Positions 18,454-28,956 are shown, numbered from the stretch's first letter. The stretch: DNA of 64,000 nt from Vibrio mytili (GCF_000830505.1 NZ_JXOK01000081.1:1-64000); one strand, 5' to 3'. The notes: a model not told the origin generated them from the sequence alone. Made by a program: numbers and translations.

Positions 18454-18481
18454 AAATAGGACCAATGGGTCCTATTTTTTT
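18454..18481 (+). terminator. Terminator after ygiF
   Basis: ATAGGACC pairs with GGTCCTAT around a short AATG loop, followed by seven T. The remaining 18482-18799 gap holds the repeat below and no other gene that I can support. Confidence 0.8.
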
Positions 18482-18647
18482 ATCAGAAATTGTTCAAATT
18501 GTGCTGTAGTTCAAAGCATTGATGATCCCAAAAAGAAAAAACTTCAGAATCTCCCCCTCTGACCGATAAGCATCTGATGAGCTTTGTTTTCGTTGGGAAC
18601 GCTGTCAGTTTGGGTCACAAATTTTGCAGCCAATATCCGTGTTAATT

Positions 18648-18677
18648 ATACCAGTACTAACCATACCAGTATTAACC
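18648..18677. repeat. 15-nt tandem duplication upstream of MCP gene
   Basis: ATACCAGTACTAACC (18648-18662) is followed at once by ATACCAGTATTAACC (18663-18677), one mismatch. Confidence 0.6.
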
Positions 18678-18799
18678 ATAACAATGTCTACAAAAACGTG
18701 CTCAATCATTTGCTGTTTTTGATATTAGTGTGTCATGCTTATACGTTAAGTGAATGGACAAACAGTAAGATTTTATTAGAACCCGGTGGAGAAAGGACG

Positions 18800-20056
18800 A
18801 TGAAAAAGCTGACATTTAAACCATGGGAAAGGGTCATATCCGACATTCGATTGGTGCCTAAAATGATCATGCTAATGGTATTTAGTACGATTTTGATCGT
18901 GGTGAAACAATTTTGGGATGCTAATACCTTTTATGATGCCCTGTTGGCGGCAACAGAAAATACCGACGTTGCACAGCAACACTATGATGCGTATCTGGTT
19001 CAAGCAGCTTGGCAAACGGCCTTACTTATTGTGATTTTTGTGGTTCTTTTACTGGCGGCATCAAGAGTGATGTTGCGTCAGACTCATTATTTGAGTGACG
19101 CCATCAAGTTAATGGCCAGTAAAGATTTGTCTGTTCCATTTGGTATGAATTGTAAAGATGAGTATGGCGATCTGGCGCGTGAACTAGAAAAAACACGATC
19201 TCAGTTAAATGATGTCATTCAAATGCAGATCAATGCTTCCGATGAGTTGTCAACGCTCACAGAGGTGATGACAGTCAGCATGTTTGAAACCAAAGAATCT
19301 GCGCAAGAAGAGTTTAATGAAATTGATCAGCTTGCGACAGCAATGAGTGAGATGTCATCGACGGTACAGACGGTCGCCGAGCATGCGCAAAATGCCTCCT
19401 CTTTAACTGAACAAGCTTCTGCTCAGGCAATCTCTGGTCAACAGTTCCTGCAAAGTACAGTGTTGAAAATGAGTGAACTATCAACAGACATCGCTTCTTC
19501 GGCTCAGGCGGTGAATCAAGTGGAAGAGAGAGTTGAAGCGATTGGCAGTGTCGTTGGTACGATTCAGGGAATCTCAGAGCAAACCAACTTACTAGCATTG
19601 AATGCAGCCATTGAAGCTGCGCGTGCCGGTGAGGCAGGGCGTGGTTTCGCCGTGGTTGCTGATGAGGTGCGTAACCTGGCACAGCGTACTCAGCAGGCTA
19701 CGGTTGAAATTCAGGATATGATCGGTCAGCTACAAACCAGTGCCGAGTCTGCCGTTGGCTTAATGGAGAAGAGCGTTGTAGAAGCTGCGGAAGGTAATGA
19801 ATTGGTTGCGAATGCGGGCAGTGAGTTGGATGGCATTGTTGGTCAGGTAACGCAAATCAACGATATGAATTTCCAGATTGCAACCGCATCGGGTCAGCAA
19901 AGCAGCGTGGCAGAGGAAATGAACCAAAACTTAACCAATGTCAGAGAGCTTGTCGAAGCCTCGGTGGTGGTGGTGAGTGAATTACTGGAAACGTCTGAGT
20001 TGATGCAAAACAACGCATCAGAGTTGGATAAGAAAATTAAGTCATTCAGCGTTTAA
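18800..20056 (+). CDS. Methyl-accepting chemotaxis protein with minimal periplasmic domain
   Basis: 418 aa. Two membrane segments (about 21-38 and 72-91) bracket only about 32 periplasmic residues, so there is no room for a Cache or four-helix ligand domain. A HAMP-like linker follows, then a complete signalling hairpin with the CheA/CheW-binding tip (ISEQTNLLALNAAIEAARAG) and RGFAVVADEVRNLAQRTQQA. ATG at 18800 has GAAAGGA upstream; the frame opens 72 codons earlier but that part has no conserved features. GACCGATAAG at 18561 resembles a FliA -10 box without a clear -35. It could sense membrane state, energy or a partner protein. Confidence 0.9.
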   Translation: MKKLTFKPWERVISDIRLVPKMIMLMVFSTILIVVKQFWDANTFYDALLAATENTDVAQQHYDAYLVQAAWQTALLIVIFVVLLLAASRVMLRQTHYLSDAIKLMASKDLSVPFGMNCKDEYGDLARELEKTRSQLNDVIQMQINASDELSTLTEVMTVSMFETKESAQEEFNEIDQLATAMSEMSSTVQTVAEHAQNASSLTEQASAQAISGQQFLQSTVLKMSELSTDIASSAQAVNQVEERVEAIGSVVGTIQGISEQTNLLALNAAIEAARAGEAGRGFAVVADEVRNLAQRTQQATVEIQDMIGQLQTSAESAVGLMEKSVVEAAEGNELVANAGSELDGIVGQVTQINDMNFQIATASGQQSSVAEEMNQNLTNVRELVEASVVVVSELLETSELMQNNASELDKKIKSFSV

Positions 20057-20075
20057 TTCGGTCAAGCTTTGATAA

Positions 20076-20106
20076 TACGCCACAAACCTTTTGTGGGCGT
20101 TTTTAT
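20076..20106 (+). terminator. Terminator after the MCP gene
   Basis: ACGCCACAA pairs with TTGTGGGCGT (one bulge) around a short loop, followed by TTTTATTT. Confidence 0.75.
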
Positions 20107-20166
20107 TTGTCCTAACTCTGGTATAACTTTAATCTCATCTATTCGTGCTTTTCACAAGGAAGAAAA

Positions 20167-23006
20167 ATGCAGCTGCCTTCGTCTCTGATCTCTGTCTCCG
20201 AGTCTGCCGTTCAAAATGCTCAACAAGCGGGTTACTTTCAATCATGGCCGCAGGACGTCGCGGAACAATTTCGCTATGTCGCTGGCCTGAGTCAGTTCAT
20301 CGTAGACGCGGTGCATCGAGATGAAACGCTCGCTCAAGAGCTACCGAATATGTTGGCCGATTCGAGCCGTCAGGAGTCTTACCGAAGCCGACTCGCTACT
20401 TTATTAGCAGAGTGCCCGGATGAAATGTCTGGTCATCGTGTGCTGCGTCAGTTTCGTAATCGAGAAATGGTTTATATCGCCTGGAAAGACTTTTTGCACG
20501 CTTGGACGTTGGAAGCCTCTTTGAGTCATCTTTCTCAGCTGGCTGAAGCGATGATTTTCGAAACCTATCAATGGCAATATCAAGCGTGTTGCCAAGAGTG
20601 GGGCACACCAATGAATGCCGAAGGCGAAGCACAACCGATGCTGATTATTGGGATGGGGAAGCTCGGTGGTGGTGAACTGAATTTCTCCTCGGATATCGAC
20701 TTGATTTTTACTTACCCCGAAAATGGAGAAACGCAAGGTGCTCGCCGTAGCATCGCCAATGCCCAGTTTTTTACCCGTTTGGGGCAGCGGATCATCAAGG
20801 CGCTTGATCAACAAACGTTTGATGGCTTTTGCTATCGCGTCGATATGCGTTTGCGTCCATTTGGTGAAAGTGGCCCTTTAGTGATGAGCTATGCAGCCCT
20901 AGAAGATTACTATCAAGAGCAAGGCCGAGATTGGGAGCGCTATGCGATGGTCAAAGCTCGGGTGATGGGCTGTGAGATGTATCCTCAATACCAAGAGTTA
21001 CGTCAGATGTTGCGCCCATTTGTGTTTCGCCGTTATATCGATTTCGGTGCGGTTCAAGCTCTGCGCCGCATGAAGTCGATGATCAGCAGCGAGGTGCGTC
21101 GTCGTGGGTTGACCAACAACATTAAGCTGGGAGCTGGGGGGATTCGTGAGATTGAATTTATCGCCCAAGTTTTCCAGTTGATTCGTGGGGGACGAGAGCC
21201 ATCACTACGTGGTCGTGGATTACTAGAAACGCTGCAAGGCATCGAAGAGCTCGGGTTATTAACCCAACAAGAGGTTGAACACTTAGAAGCCGCCTACAAG
21301 TATTTGCGTCAACTTGAAAACTTGCTACAAGCGATGGCCGATAAACAGACGCAAACATTGCCAGATTGCGACATTGAGCGATTGAAACTGGCGACTGCTA
21401 TGCGAATGCCATCATGGGATGCGTTGCTCACTCACACGCAGCAACATATGACCAATGTTCATCAAGTATTTGAACTGTTGATCGGTGATGATGAGGATGA
21501 GAGCGGCACTGTCGCTCGCCATTACCTAGAACTTTGGGACATGGCGAAAAAGAAAGATGTGTTGGAGAGCATTTTACAACAAGACGTTCAGGTTGAAGAC
21601 TTTGCTGGCTGTGCCAAAACCATTATTGAGTTTAAAACCGATTTAGCCAAAAAGACCCTTGGCCCCCGCGGTCGTGAAGTGCTCAACAGGTTGATGCCCA
21701 AAGTCTTTGAAGCGGTCTTTTCTCATCCTGATGCGCAGTTTGGTCTGCCTAGAGTGCTGCATTTACTTCATAAAATTTGTACGCGCACGACTTATCTCGA
21801 GCTACTTGATGAGCACCCAGCTGCATTGGTGCAACTGGTAAGATTGTGTACAGCGAGCCCGATGATTTCAGAGCAGCTGTCGCGCTACCCGATTTTGCTG
21901 GATGAGTTAATCGATCCACAACACTTATATAACCCTACTCCGCTCGATAGCTACCGCACAGAGCTACGTGATTTTCTGGCGCGAATACCTGAGGATGACA
22001 TGGAGCAGCAAATGGAGGCACTGCGTCAGTTTAAGCAAATCAGTATCTTGCGTATCGCTGCCGCCGATATCGCAGGTGCGCTTCCAGTAATGAAAGTGAG
22101 TGATCACTTAACTTATTTAGCTGAAGCAATTGTAGAGGCTGTAGTGCAACAAGCTTGGCTTCAGGTCTCTGAGAAGTTTGGTGAACCGACCCACATTAAA
22201 GATCGTGACGGTAAAGGATTTGCAGTCATTGGTTACGGCAAAGTCGGGGGATGGGAGCTCGGGTACAACTCTGATTTAGATATTGTCTTTATGCATGATT
22301 GTCCGGTCAATGTGTATACCGATGGCAAGAAAGAAATTGATGGTCGACAGTTTTACCTGCGTTTAGCTCAGCGCGTTATTCATATATTCTCAACCCGCAC
22401 AGCTTCGGGCATTCTCTACGAAGTGGACACTCGCTTACGTCCATCAGGCGCATCGGGTTTATTAGTCAGCCCAACAGACGCGTTTGAAGAATATCAGCAT
22501 CAAGAAGCGTGGACATGGGAGCACCAGGCACTGGTTCGAGCTCGGATGATTTATGGTGATGAGCCGTTAGCCACCGCGTTTTATAACACTCGCCATGCTG
22601 TGCTGTGTAAGAAAAGACAACAACAAGCATTAAAAGACGATGTGGTTAAGATGCGGGAAAAAATGCGCGACCATCTTGGCGGCAAAAAAACGGGTCGGTT
22701 TATGCTTAAACAAGATAGAGGCGGGATTACGGATATTGAATTTCTCGCTCAGTACTTAGTGCTTAACTATAGTCATGATAAGCCTAAGCTCACCCGTTGG
22801 TGCGATAATGTACGAATTTTTGAAACCTTGATTGCACAAGGGTAATAGAAGAAGAGCAAGCCATGCAATTGATTTTGGCGTATACCTCTATGCGTAATGA
22901 AATTCACCGTAGAAACCTGCTCAATTTAGAAGCCGACGTTGTCGAAGATAAGTTCGCAGCAGAAAGGGAATGGGTTAAACAGGCATGGAATCAATGGTTC
23001 AATTAG
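20167..23006 (+). CDS. glnE: Glutamine synthetase adenylyltransferase/adenylyl-removing enzyme; frameshifted in this sequence
   Basis: Bifunctional enzyme that adenylylates (inactivates) and deadenylylates glutamine synthetase in response to PII and glutamine. After correction 946 aa, as in E. coli. Two nucleotidyltransferase domains are clear: GMGKLGGGELNFSSDIDL near residue 160 (removase half) and GYGKVGGWELGYNSDLDIVF near 685 (transferase half). The frame stops early at 22843 (TAA TAG). Adding one G to the GGG at 22840-22842 restores AQGVIEEEQAM and runs to the natural end at 23006 (NQWFN). ATG preceded by AAGGA. hldE follows, as in E. coli. Confidence 0.93.
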
Positions 23007-23073
23007 ATGCATATATTTAGCCGCAATCAGGGCTGTGTTAAACTCGGTTCGATTTAATTTTTGGAGACCAACA

Positions 23074-24504
23074 ATGAAACCAATTCTACCCGAATACAAC
23101 AGCGCTGGTGTGCTTATCATCGGTGATGTCATGCTAGATCGCTACTGGTATGGCCCTACTGGACGCATCTCTCCTGAAGCGCCAGTACCTGTTGTTAAAG
23201 TAGAAAACAATGAAGAACGACCTGGTGGTGCTGCGAACGTTGCGATGAACATCGCGTCTTTAGGCGGTCATGCTCATATTGTTGGTCTTACCGGAGATGA
23301 TGAGCCGGCAAAAGTGCTAACGGACACGCTCAGTTCACTCAATGTGAAATGTGACTTCGTGACGCTGCCTGATTACCCAACGATCACCAAATTACGAGTG
23401 ATGAGCCGTGGTCAACAGCTTATCCGTTTAGACTTTGAGGATAAATTCGAAAATACACCTGCTGAGCCCGTGTTATCTCGTATGGACGCAGCACTGCCAA
23501 ACGTCAAAGCAGTGATCATGTCGGATTACGCCAAAGGTTCTCTGGAGCATGTACAGGCTTATATCCAAAAGGCTCGAGCAGCGAACATTCCCGTTTTCAT
23601 TGATCCAAAAGGCGCAGACTTTGAACGCTACCGTGGTGCAACGTTACTGACACCAAACATGAAAGAATTCGAAGATGTGGTTGGTAAAGTCAAATCAGAC
23701 CAAGAGCTGGTGGAAAAAGCACTCACTTTGGTTGAAGAATTTGATTTTGAAGCTCTCTTAGTCACCCGCAGCGAGCACGGCATGACTTTGATTCGTCGCG
23801 GTCAGGAGCCGTTCCACTTACCGACTCAAGCCAAAGAAGTGTATGACGTAACAGGTGCAGGAGATACAGTTATTTCTGTGTTAGCAGCCTCGGTTGCCGC
23901 TGGTAAGTCGTTTGAAGAAGCGTGTGCATTGGCGAACGCAGCTGCTGGTGTGGTGGTTGGTAAACTGGGTACATCAACGCTGTCAGAAATTGAACTGGCT
24001 GAAGCGGTACATGGCAGTAAAGATACTGACTATGGCGTGATTTCAGAAAAAGCCCTGATTGAGGCGGTCAAGAAAGCGCGCGCTAAAGGCGAGAAGGTAG
24101 TGATGACCAATGGCTGTTTCGATATTCTTCACGCAGGCCATGTATCTTATCTCAATCATGCTGCTGAGCTAGGTGATCGCTTGATCGTCGCAGTGAATAC
24201 CGATGAGTCTGTGAAGCGTCTTAAGGGGCCAGGTCGCCCGGTAAACCCAACGGATCGTCGTATGGCAGTATTAGCCGGCCTTGGCGCAGTAGATTGGGTT
24301 GTGCCATTCAGTGAGGATACGCCACAGCGTTTGATTTCTGAAGTCCTACCAAGTTTGCTAGTCAAAGGCGGAGACTACAAACCGGAAGAGATTGCGGGTG
24401 GCCAAGAGGTCATCGCTGCTGGCGGTGAGGTGCGAGTTCTTAACTTTGAAGACGGCTGTTCAACCAGCGAAATTATTAACGCCATCAAAGGCGGCAAAGG
24501 CTAA
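23074..24504 (+). CDS. hldE: Bifunctional heptose kinase/adenylyltransferase HldE
   Basis: Makes ADP-heptose for the LPS inner core: the amino-terminal PfkB-type kinase phosphorylates heptose 7-phosphate at C1 and the carboxy-terminal domain transfers AMP. 476 aa. Seen: kinase motifs ERPGGAANVAMN and DVTGAGDTVISV, and the transferase motif NGCFDILHAGHVSYL. ATG at 23074 has GGAGA upstream; the longer open frame overlaps the end of glnE and is not used. The intermediate heptose phosphates are also known innate immune signals in Gram-negative bacteria. Confidence 0.96.
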   Translation: MKPILPEYNSAGVLIIGDVMLDRYWYGPTGRISPEAPVPVVKVENNEERPGGAANVAMNIASLGGHAHIVGLTGDDEPAKVLTDTLSSLNVKCDFVTLPDYPTITKLRVMSRGQQLIRLDFEDKFENTPAEPVLSRMDAALPNVKAVIMSDYAKGSLEHVQAYIQKARAANIPVFIDPKGADFERYRGATLLTPNMKEFEDVVGKVKSDQELVEKALTLVEEFDFEALLVTRSEHGMTLIRRGQEPFHLPTQAKEVYDVTGAGDTVISVLAASVAAGKSFEEACALANAAAGVVVGKLGTSTLSEIELAEAVHGSKDTDYGVISEKALIEAVKKARAKGEKVVMTNGCFDILHAGHVSYLNHAAELGDRLIVAVNTDESVKRLKGPGRPVNPTDRRMAVLAGLGAVDWVVPFSEDTPQRLISEVLPSLLVKGGDYKPEEIAGGQEVIAAGGEVRVLNFEDGCSTSEIINAIKGGKG

Positions 24505-24527
24505 GTTATTTACCTAGCGTGTATTTC

Positions 24528-24560
24528 AAAGGTCACTGTCACTATGAAGTGGCCTTTTTT
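24528..24560 (+). terminator. Terminator after hldE
   Basis: AAAGGTCACT (24528-24537) pairs with AGTGGCCTTT (24548-24557), followed by TTTTTT. Confidence 0.75.
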
Positions 24561-24584
24561 GATGCCAGCTAAAAACTAGCGTTC

Positions 24585-24619
24585 ATAAAAAACGCCACTT
24601 GATCACTCAACTGGCGTTA
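24585..24619 (-). terminator. Terminator after tolC
   Basis: On the minus strand AACGCCAGTT pairs with AAGTGGCGTT and is followed by TTTTTATG. Confidence 0.7.
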
Positions 24620-24667
24620 TGTTTACGGTTTGGGATTTCTCCCCGAACGTTTAAAACGAAAATCGTA

Positions 24668-25990
24668 TTAGTTAACCGGCTTCAAACCTGCGTCCACATC
24701 CAAAATATCTTGCTCATTAAGCGTACCAACCGCTTGGCGTAACTGAAGACGACTTATAATGTAGTTGTAACGAGCATCAGACAGGTTTTTGTTTGCGTCG
24801 TATAGGCGACGAGTTGCGTCCAGTACGTCAACAATCGTACGCGTACCGACATCAAAACCGGCTTCAGTTGCTTCTAGTGCAGACTTCGCAGAAACCACAG
24901 ATTGCTCATACGCTTTCAGTGCACCAATCGATGCATTGATGTTGTTATTTTGCGCACGAACATCTTTCACCACACTACGGTATTGTGCTTCAAGGTTTTC
25001 GCTTGCTGCAACGTAAGCGTATTCCGCTTGTTTGGTCTGAGAGGTCACATTACCACCTGTATATAGCGGTACTGCAAGGTTGACACCGACGTTAAAGTTA
25101 TCCGTTGTGTTGTCTTGGATACTGTGTGACGTATCACCGTAATTATACCCACCATCGAGCGATAGCGTGGGTAAGTGACCAGAGCTTGCCAGTGAGATAT
25201 TGTCACGCGCGATATCTTGAGAAATACGTGATGATAGTAAGTTTAGGTTTTTCTCCTTCGCTTCTTCGATCAACATTTCAGCCGGGCTGTTTGACGGACT
25301 TGCCGAGAAACGGTCAGTATCAAGGATATTGAGATCTTTATGTTCTTGACCAGTAATTTCGCGTAGCGATTCATAGCTATTGACCAGATTGTTTTGAGCT
25401 AATACTTCGTCCGCCAGTACAGCATCGTATTGTGCTTGTGCATCGTGAACATCAGTAATCGCAGAAAGGCCAACTTCAAAACGCTGTTTAGTTTGTTCTA
25501 GTTGACGGCCAACCGCGGCTTTTTCGGCACGAACGAAAACTAAATTGTCTTGAGCTCGTAACACTTCAAAATACGCTTGAGAAACGCGCAGGATCAAACT
25601 TTGCTGCGTTGCAGCATAAGTCGCGTCTGCTTGACGTGCTGATTTTTCAGCAGTGTCGAGCGCTATCCAAGAAGCTCGGTTATACAGCTCTTGCGAAAAG
25701 TTGACACCAGCGGAGAGCTCATTTTTATCATTGGATGTTTTTGGACCGGAATCTAGATCGGTATCTCCACGATTTAAGTTATAGCCAGCAGTTAAATTAA
25801 TTTGCGGTAAAAGGGCACTGCGGCTTGAAGTGATTGCTTCAAAAGCTTGATCACGCTGCGCTGCTACACTAAGCAATTGTGGGTCATTTTGTTTTGCTAA
25901 GTCATAGATTTCTGCTAGCGAGTCTGCATAAGCTGAAACACTAATGCTACCTAGCGCTGCACTGATAAATAGTGGAAGCAATTTTTTCAT
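24668..25990 (-). CDS. tolC: Outer membrane channel TolC
   Basis: Trimeric outer-membrane and periplasmic tunnel used by RND efflux pumps and type I secretion. 440 aa with a signal peptide (MKKLLPLFISAALGSISVSAYA). Two OEP repeats are visible, each with the long coiled-coil helices of the tunnel, for example KQRFEVGLSAITDVHDAQAQ and TEAGFDVGTRTIVDVLDATR, the classic duplicated GLxxITDVxxA pattern. It lacks the long carboxy-terminal tail of E. coli TolC, as do other vibrios. Divergent from nudF across 229 AT-rich bases, as in E. coli. Confidence 0.96.
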   Translation of the reverse strand: MKKLLPLFISAALGSISVSAYADSLAEIYDLAKQNDPQLLSVAAQRDQAFEAITSSRSALLPQINLTAGYNLNRGDTDLDSGPKTSNDKNELSAGVNFSQELYNRASWIALDTAEKSARQADATYAATQQSLILRVSQAYFEVLRAQDNLVFVRAEKAAVGRQLEQTKQRFEVGLSAITDVHDAQAQYDAVLADEVLAQNNLVNSYESLREITGQEHKDLNILDTDRFSASPSNSPAEMLIEEAKEKNLNLLSSRISQDIARDNISLASSGHLPTLSLDGGYNYGDTSHSIQDNTTDNFNVGVNLAVPLYTGGNVTSQTKQAEYAYVAASENLEAQYRSVVKDVRAQNNNINASIGALKAYEQSVVSAKSALEATEAGFDVGTRTIVDVLDATRRLYDANKNLSDARYNYIISRLQLRQAVGTLNEQDILDVDAGLKPVN

Positions 25991-26219
25991 TTTCTATTCC
26001 CGCGATCCATAGATTGGTTAATTCTCAATAGTTTAACTCAATTTGAACGATATTTACTCTAAACTTTGCATTTTTTTACACGTAATTATCCAATTGTGCA
26101 ATAAAAAACACTGCAATGCTTAAAATAATTTGTAACTATTGTACAAAAAGTTGAGCCAAGTCCTTTGAGCAAGTGATAAACAATGAGTACACTACAAGAT
26201 TCACTTAGAGAGGTGTTGA

Positions 26220-26867
26220 ATGCAACAGCGCGATAAACAGCAAGCGGATTTCTCTTCGAAAGATATCGAAATCCTGTCAAAGGAGACTGTGTTTAACGGT
26301 TTTTTTAAGATGGTTAAATACCGTTTTAAGCATCGGCTGTTTGCTGGTGGCTGGAGTGATGTTGTTGAGCGAGAGATGTTTGAACGCGGGCATGCTGCAG
26401 CTATGCTGCCTTATGATCCAAAAGCGGATCAGGTTGTGATCATTGAACAAATCCGTGTCGGGGCGCTTGAGCATGAAAAGCCGTGGCAGCTTGAAATCGT
26501 GGCTGGCATGATCGATAGAGACGAGTCTGTCGAAGATGTTGTCCGCCGCGAAGCCGAAGAAGAAGCGGGAATAGAGGTTGGCCGAGTCATACCCGTTACC
26601 TCTTATTATCCATCTTCAGGCGGGTGCTCAGAAAAGTTGGATGTGTTTGTCGGAGAAGTCGATGCTTCTAAAGCGCACGGCATTCATGGTTTAGACTATG
26701 AGAATGAAGATATTCGTGTTCACGTCATCGATCGTGAAACAGCTTATCAATGGGTGAAAGAAGGAAAACTCGAAAATGGCGCATCAATCGTTGCATTGCA
26801 ATGGTTACAGCTAAATCATCAAGAGTTAAGAACGCAATGGGGAAGCGCCCCTAAAGGTGGAGAGTAA
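26220..26867 (+). CDS. nudF: ADP-ribose pyrophosphatase NudF
   Basis: 215-aa Nudix hydrolase that splits ADP-ribose to AMP and ribose 5-phosphate. The Nudix box spans residues 96-118, with key residues in REAEEEAGIEV. The downstream SSGGCSEKLDVFVGEVD helps define the ADP-ribose-specific subfamily. First gene of nudF-yqiB-cpdA, divergent from tolC; start ATG preceded by AGAGGTG. Confidence 0.94.
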   Translation: MQQRDKQQADFSSKDIEILSKETVFNGFFKMVKYRFKHRLFAGGWSDVVEREMFERGHAAAMLPYDPKADQVVIIEQIRVGALEHEKPWQLEIVAGMIDRDESVEDVVRREAEEEAGIEVGRVIPVTSYYPSSGGCSEKLDVFVGEVDASKAHGIHGLDYENEDIRVHVIDRETAYQWVKEGKLENGASIVALQWLQLNHQELRTQWGSAPKGGE

Positions 26868-26870
26868 GTC

Positions 26871-27314
26871 ATGGCACAGGTGGCAGCCAAACAACGATAT
26901 CATGTTGACTTAGCGGGTCTAATGAGAACTTATGAGACCAACTACGCTAAATTGAATGCCCTATTGCCTGCATCCGCCAAGGTTGGTGATGTACGCTGCT
27001 ATCAAGCGGCAAGCATGATTTATCAACTGACCGTGAATGAAATCACAAAATACACCACAGTTGTTGAGATATGTCAGAGTGATGAAACTCCAGTGTTCCC
27101 ATTACCGACAATGTCTGTCAGGCTTTATCATGACGCGAGAGTGGCGGAAGTATGTTCCAGCGGAGAGTTTTCTCGTATACAAGCTAAGTATGATTATCCC
27201 AATGACAAATTGATGCAAAAAGATGAAAAGCATCAGTTAAATACGTTCCTTGGTGAATGGCTGACGTTTTGTCTAAGAAGTGGCATCAGTAGAACGCCAC
27301 TTGCCTTCAATTAA
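26871..27314 (+). CDS. yqiB: DUF1249 protein YqiB
   Basis: A 147-aa protein of the DUF1249 family, conserved between nudF and cpdA in gammaproteobacteria. Family features are the opening HVDLAGLMRTYETNYAKL and VRLYHDARVAEVC. No catalytic motif, signal peptide or membrane segment is visible, and the function is unknown. It starts 3 nt after nudF, so co-translation is likely. Confidence 0.88.
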   Translation: MAQVAAKQRYHVDLAGLMRTYETNYAKLNALLPASAKVGDVRCYQAASMIYQLTVNEITKYTTVVEICQSDETPVFPLPTMSVRLYHDARVAEVCSSGEFSRIQAKYDYPNDKLMQKDEKHQLNTFLGEWLTFCLRSGISRTPLAFN

Positions 27315-27390
27315 CGGTAACGCCATTAGTGAACGATAACAAATAACGAAGGTCTGTTGACCAATAGAGTGGAAGAGTCAGGTTTTCATT

Positions 27391-28200
27391 TTGCAATCAT
27401 CGAGTAGTGACAGCATTAAACTTTTACAGATTACAGATACTCATTTGTTTGCATCAGATGAGGGGAGTTTGCTGAGCGTAAAAACCGCCGACAGCTTTAA
27501 CGCTGTTGTTGATGACATTTTGCGCCGCAAAGTAGAGTTTGATTTTATTTTGGCGACAGGCGATATTTCGCAAGATCATAGTGCTCAGTCTTATCAGCGT
27601 TTTGCTGACGGCATTATGCCACTGAGAAAGGACTGTTTCTGGCTGCCGGGTAATCATGATTACAAACCGAATATGGGAAGCGTTTTACCTTCGACCCAAA
27701 TTCAAGCGTCTGAACATGTTTTACTGGGTGATCATTGGCAGTTGATTTTGCTTGATTCTCAGGTTGTCGGTGTGCCACATGGGCGTTTAAGTGATCAACA
27801 GCTAGCACTGCTTGAAGCGAAGCTCTCTGAGTATCCGCAACGTCATACACTGGTCTTATTGCACCACCACCCGTTGTTGGTTGGTAGTGCTTGGTTAGAT
27901 CAACATACGTTGAAAGATCCTGACGAATTCTGGCAGGTTGTAGAACGTTTCAGTAACGTCAAAGCAGTGTTATGTGGGCATGTTCATCAAAATATGGACG
28001 TTTTGCATAATGGAGTAAGAGTGATGGCAACCCCGTCTACCTGTGTGCAATTTAAGCCGAATTCTGACGACTTTGCATTAGATTGCAAGTCGCCAGGTTG
28101 GCGAGAGTTAGAGCTGCACGCAACGGGTGATATTACGACGAATGTCAGTCGACTCCCTGACGGTCTCTTTCAACCGGATTTCTCTTCCAACGGTTATTAG
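27391..28200 (+). CDS. cpdA: 3',5'-cyclic AMP phosphodiesterase CpdA
   Basis: Class III metallophosphoesterase that hydrolyses cAMP and so tunes CRP activity. 269 aa. All metal-binding motifs are present: DTHLF (Asp16, His18), GDISQD, GNHDY, LLHHHP and GHVHQN. The start is taken as TTG at 27391 because MQSSSSDSIKLLQITDTH aligns with the family and no ATG or GTG is suitably placed; the E. coli gene, as I recall, also starts with TTG, which keeps expression low. Confidence 0.92.
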   Translation: MQSSSSDSIKLLQITDTHLFASDEGSLLSVKTADSFNAVVDDILRRKVEFDFILATGDISQDHSAQSYQRFADGIMPLRKDCFWLPGNHDYKPNMGSVLPSTQIQASEHVLLGDHWQLILLDSQVVGVPHGRLSDQQLALLEAKLSEYPQRHTLVLLHHHPLLVGSAWLDQHTLKDPDEFWQVVERFSNVKAVLCGHVHQNMDVLHNGVRVMATPSTCVQFKPNSDDFALDCKSPGWRELELHATGDITTNVSRLPDGLFQPDFSSNGY

Positions 28201-28216
28201 ACCAACCCAATTCAAG

Positions 28217-28249
28217 TTAGCCCGAGCCAGTCCTCGGGCTTGCTTTTTT
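28217..28249 (+). terminator. Terminator between cpdA and yqiA
   Basis: AGCCCGAG (28219-28226) pairs with CTCGGGCT (28233-28240), then TGCTTTTTT. It lies just before the yqiA start. Confidence 0.75.
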
Positions 28250-28262
28250 AGGTGAGATATTT

Positions 28263-28847
28263 ATGAGTAAACCTTCATTATTGTTGTATATCCATGGTTT
28301 TAATAGTTCGCCACTTTCACTCAAGGCCAATTTAATGAGAGCGTACTGTGAGCAGCATCGTCCAGATATTAAAGTGATTGTGCCGCAGATGCCGTGTTTC
28401 CCTCAGCAGGGCGCTCAACTGTTATTAGGCATTGTTGAGCGTTACAAAGATGATTACCAGATTGGCTTAGTCGGTAGCTCGTTGGGCGGTTTTATGTCAA
28501 CGTGGCTAAATGATAAATTCGGATTTAAAGCTGTCGTGATAAACCCCGCAGTGAAACCTTATGAATTATTGGTAGACTATTTGGGCGAGCAAACGAATCC
28601 GTATACGCATGAAACCTATACACTTGAATCGTGTCATATTGACGAGTTGAAAGCTCTTGATGTACAAAGCATCGCATCGCCTCACTGTTTTTGGCTTTTA
28701 CAGCAAACGGGAGATGAAGTTTTAGACTATCGTCAGGCCGTCAACAAGTTTGCAGCGGCAAAGCAAACCGTGGAGCAAGGTGGCGATCACAGTTTTGTAG
28801 GGTTTGAGCGTTATCCTGCAAAGATTATTGAGTTTTTAGAACTGTAA
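28263..28847 (+). CDS. yqiA: YqiA-family esterase
   Basis: 194-aa small alpha/beta-hydrolase of the UPF0227/YqiA family. Seen: YIHGFNSSP (oxyanion region), nucleophile elbow GSSLGGF with Ser73, and a carboxy-terminal GGDHSF histidine. E. coli YqiA hydrolyses palmitoyl-CoA and p-nitrophenyl esters in vitro; the natural substrate is unknown. The order cpdA-yqiA-parE matches E. coli. Confidence 0.9.
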   Translation: MSKPSLLLYIHGFNSSPLSLKANLMRAYCEQHRPDIKVIVPQMPCFPQQGAQLLLGIVERYKDDYQIGLVGSSLGGFMSTWLNDKFGFKAVVINPAVKPYELLVDYLGEQTNPYTHETYTLESCHIDELKALDVQSIASPHCFWLLQQTGDEVLDYRQAVNKFAAAKQTVEQGGDHSFVGFERYPAKIIEFLEL

Positions 28848-28956
28848 TGAGTGAAGGGCATCGTGATTTCGGACTGAGCTCGTATCACAAACTCCCATCG
28901 CTGATAGGAATGATTGGAATGCGCTCATAGTTTTTATTGATTTATCCAACCGTTTC

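Noticed and set aside
18555..18572. FliA (sigma-28) promoter for the MCP gene
   Set aside because: ACCGATAA is a fair -10, but no TAAAGTTT-like box lies at the right distance.
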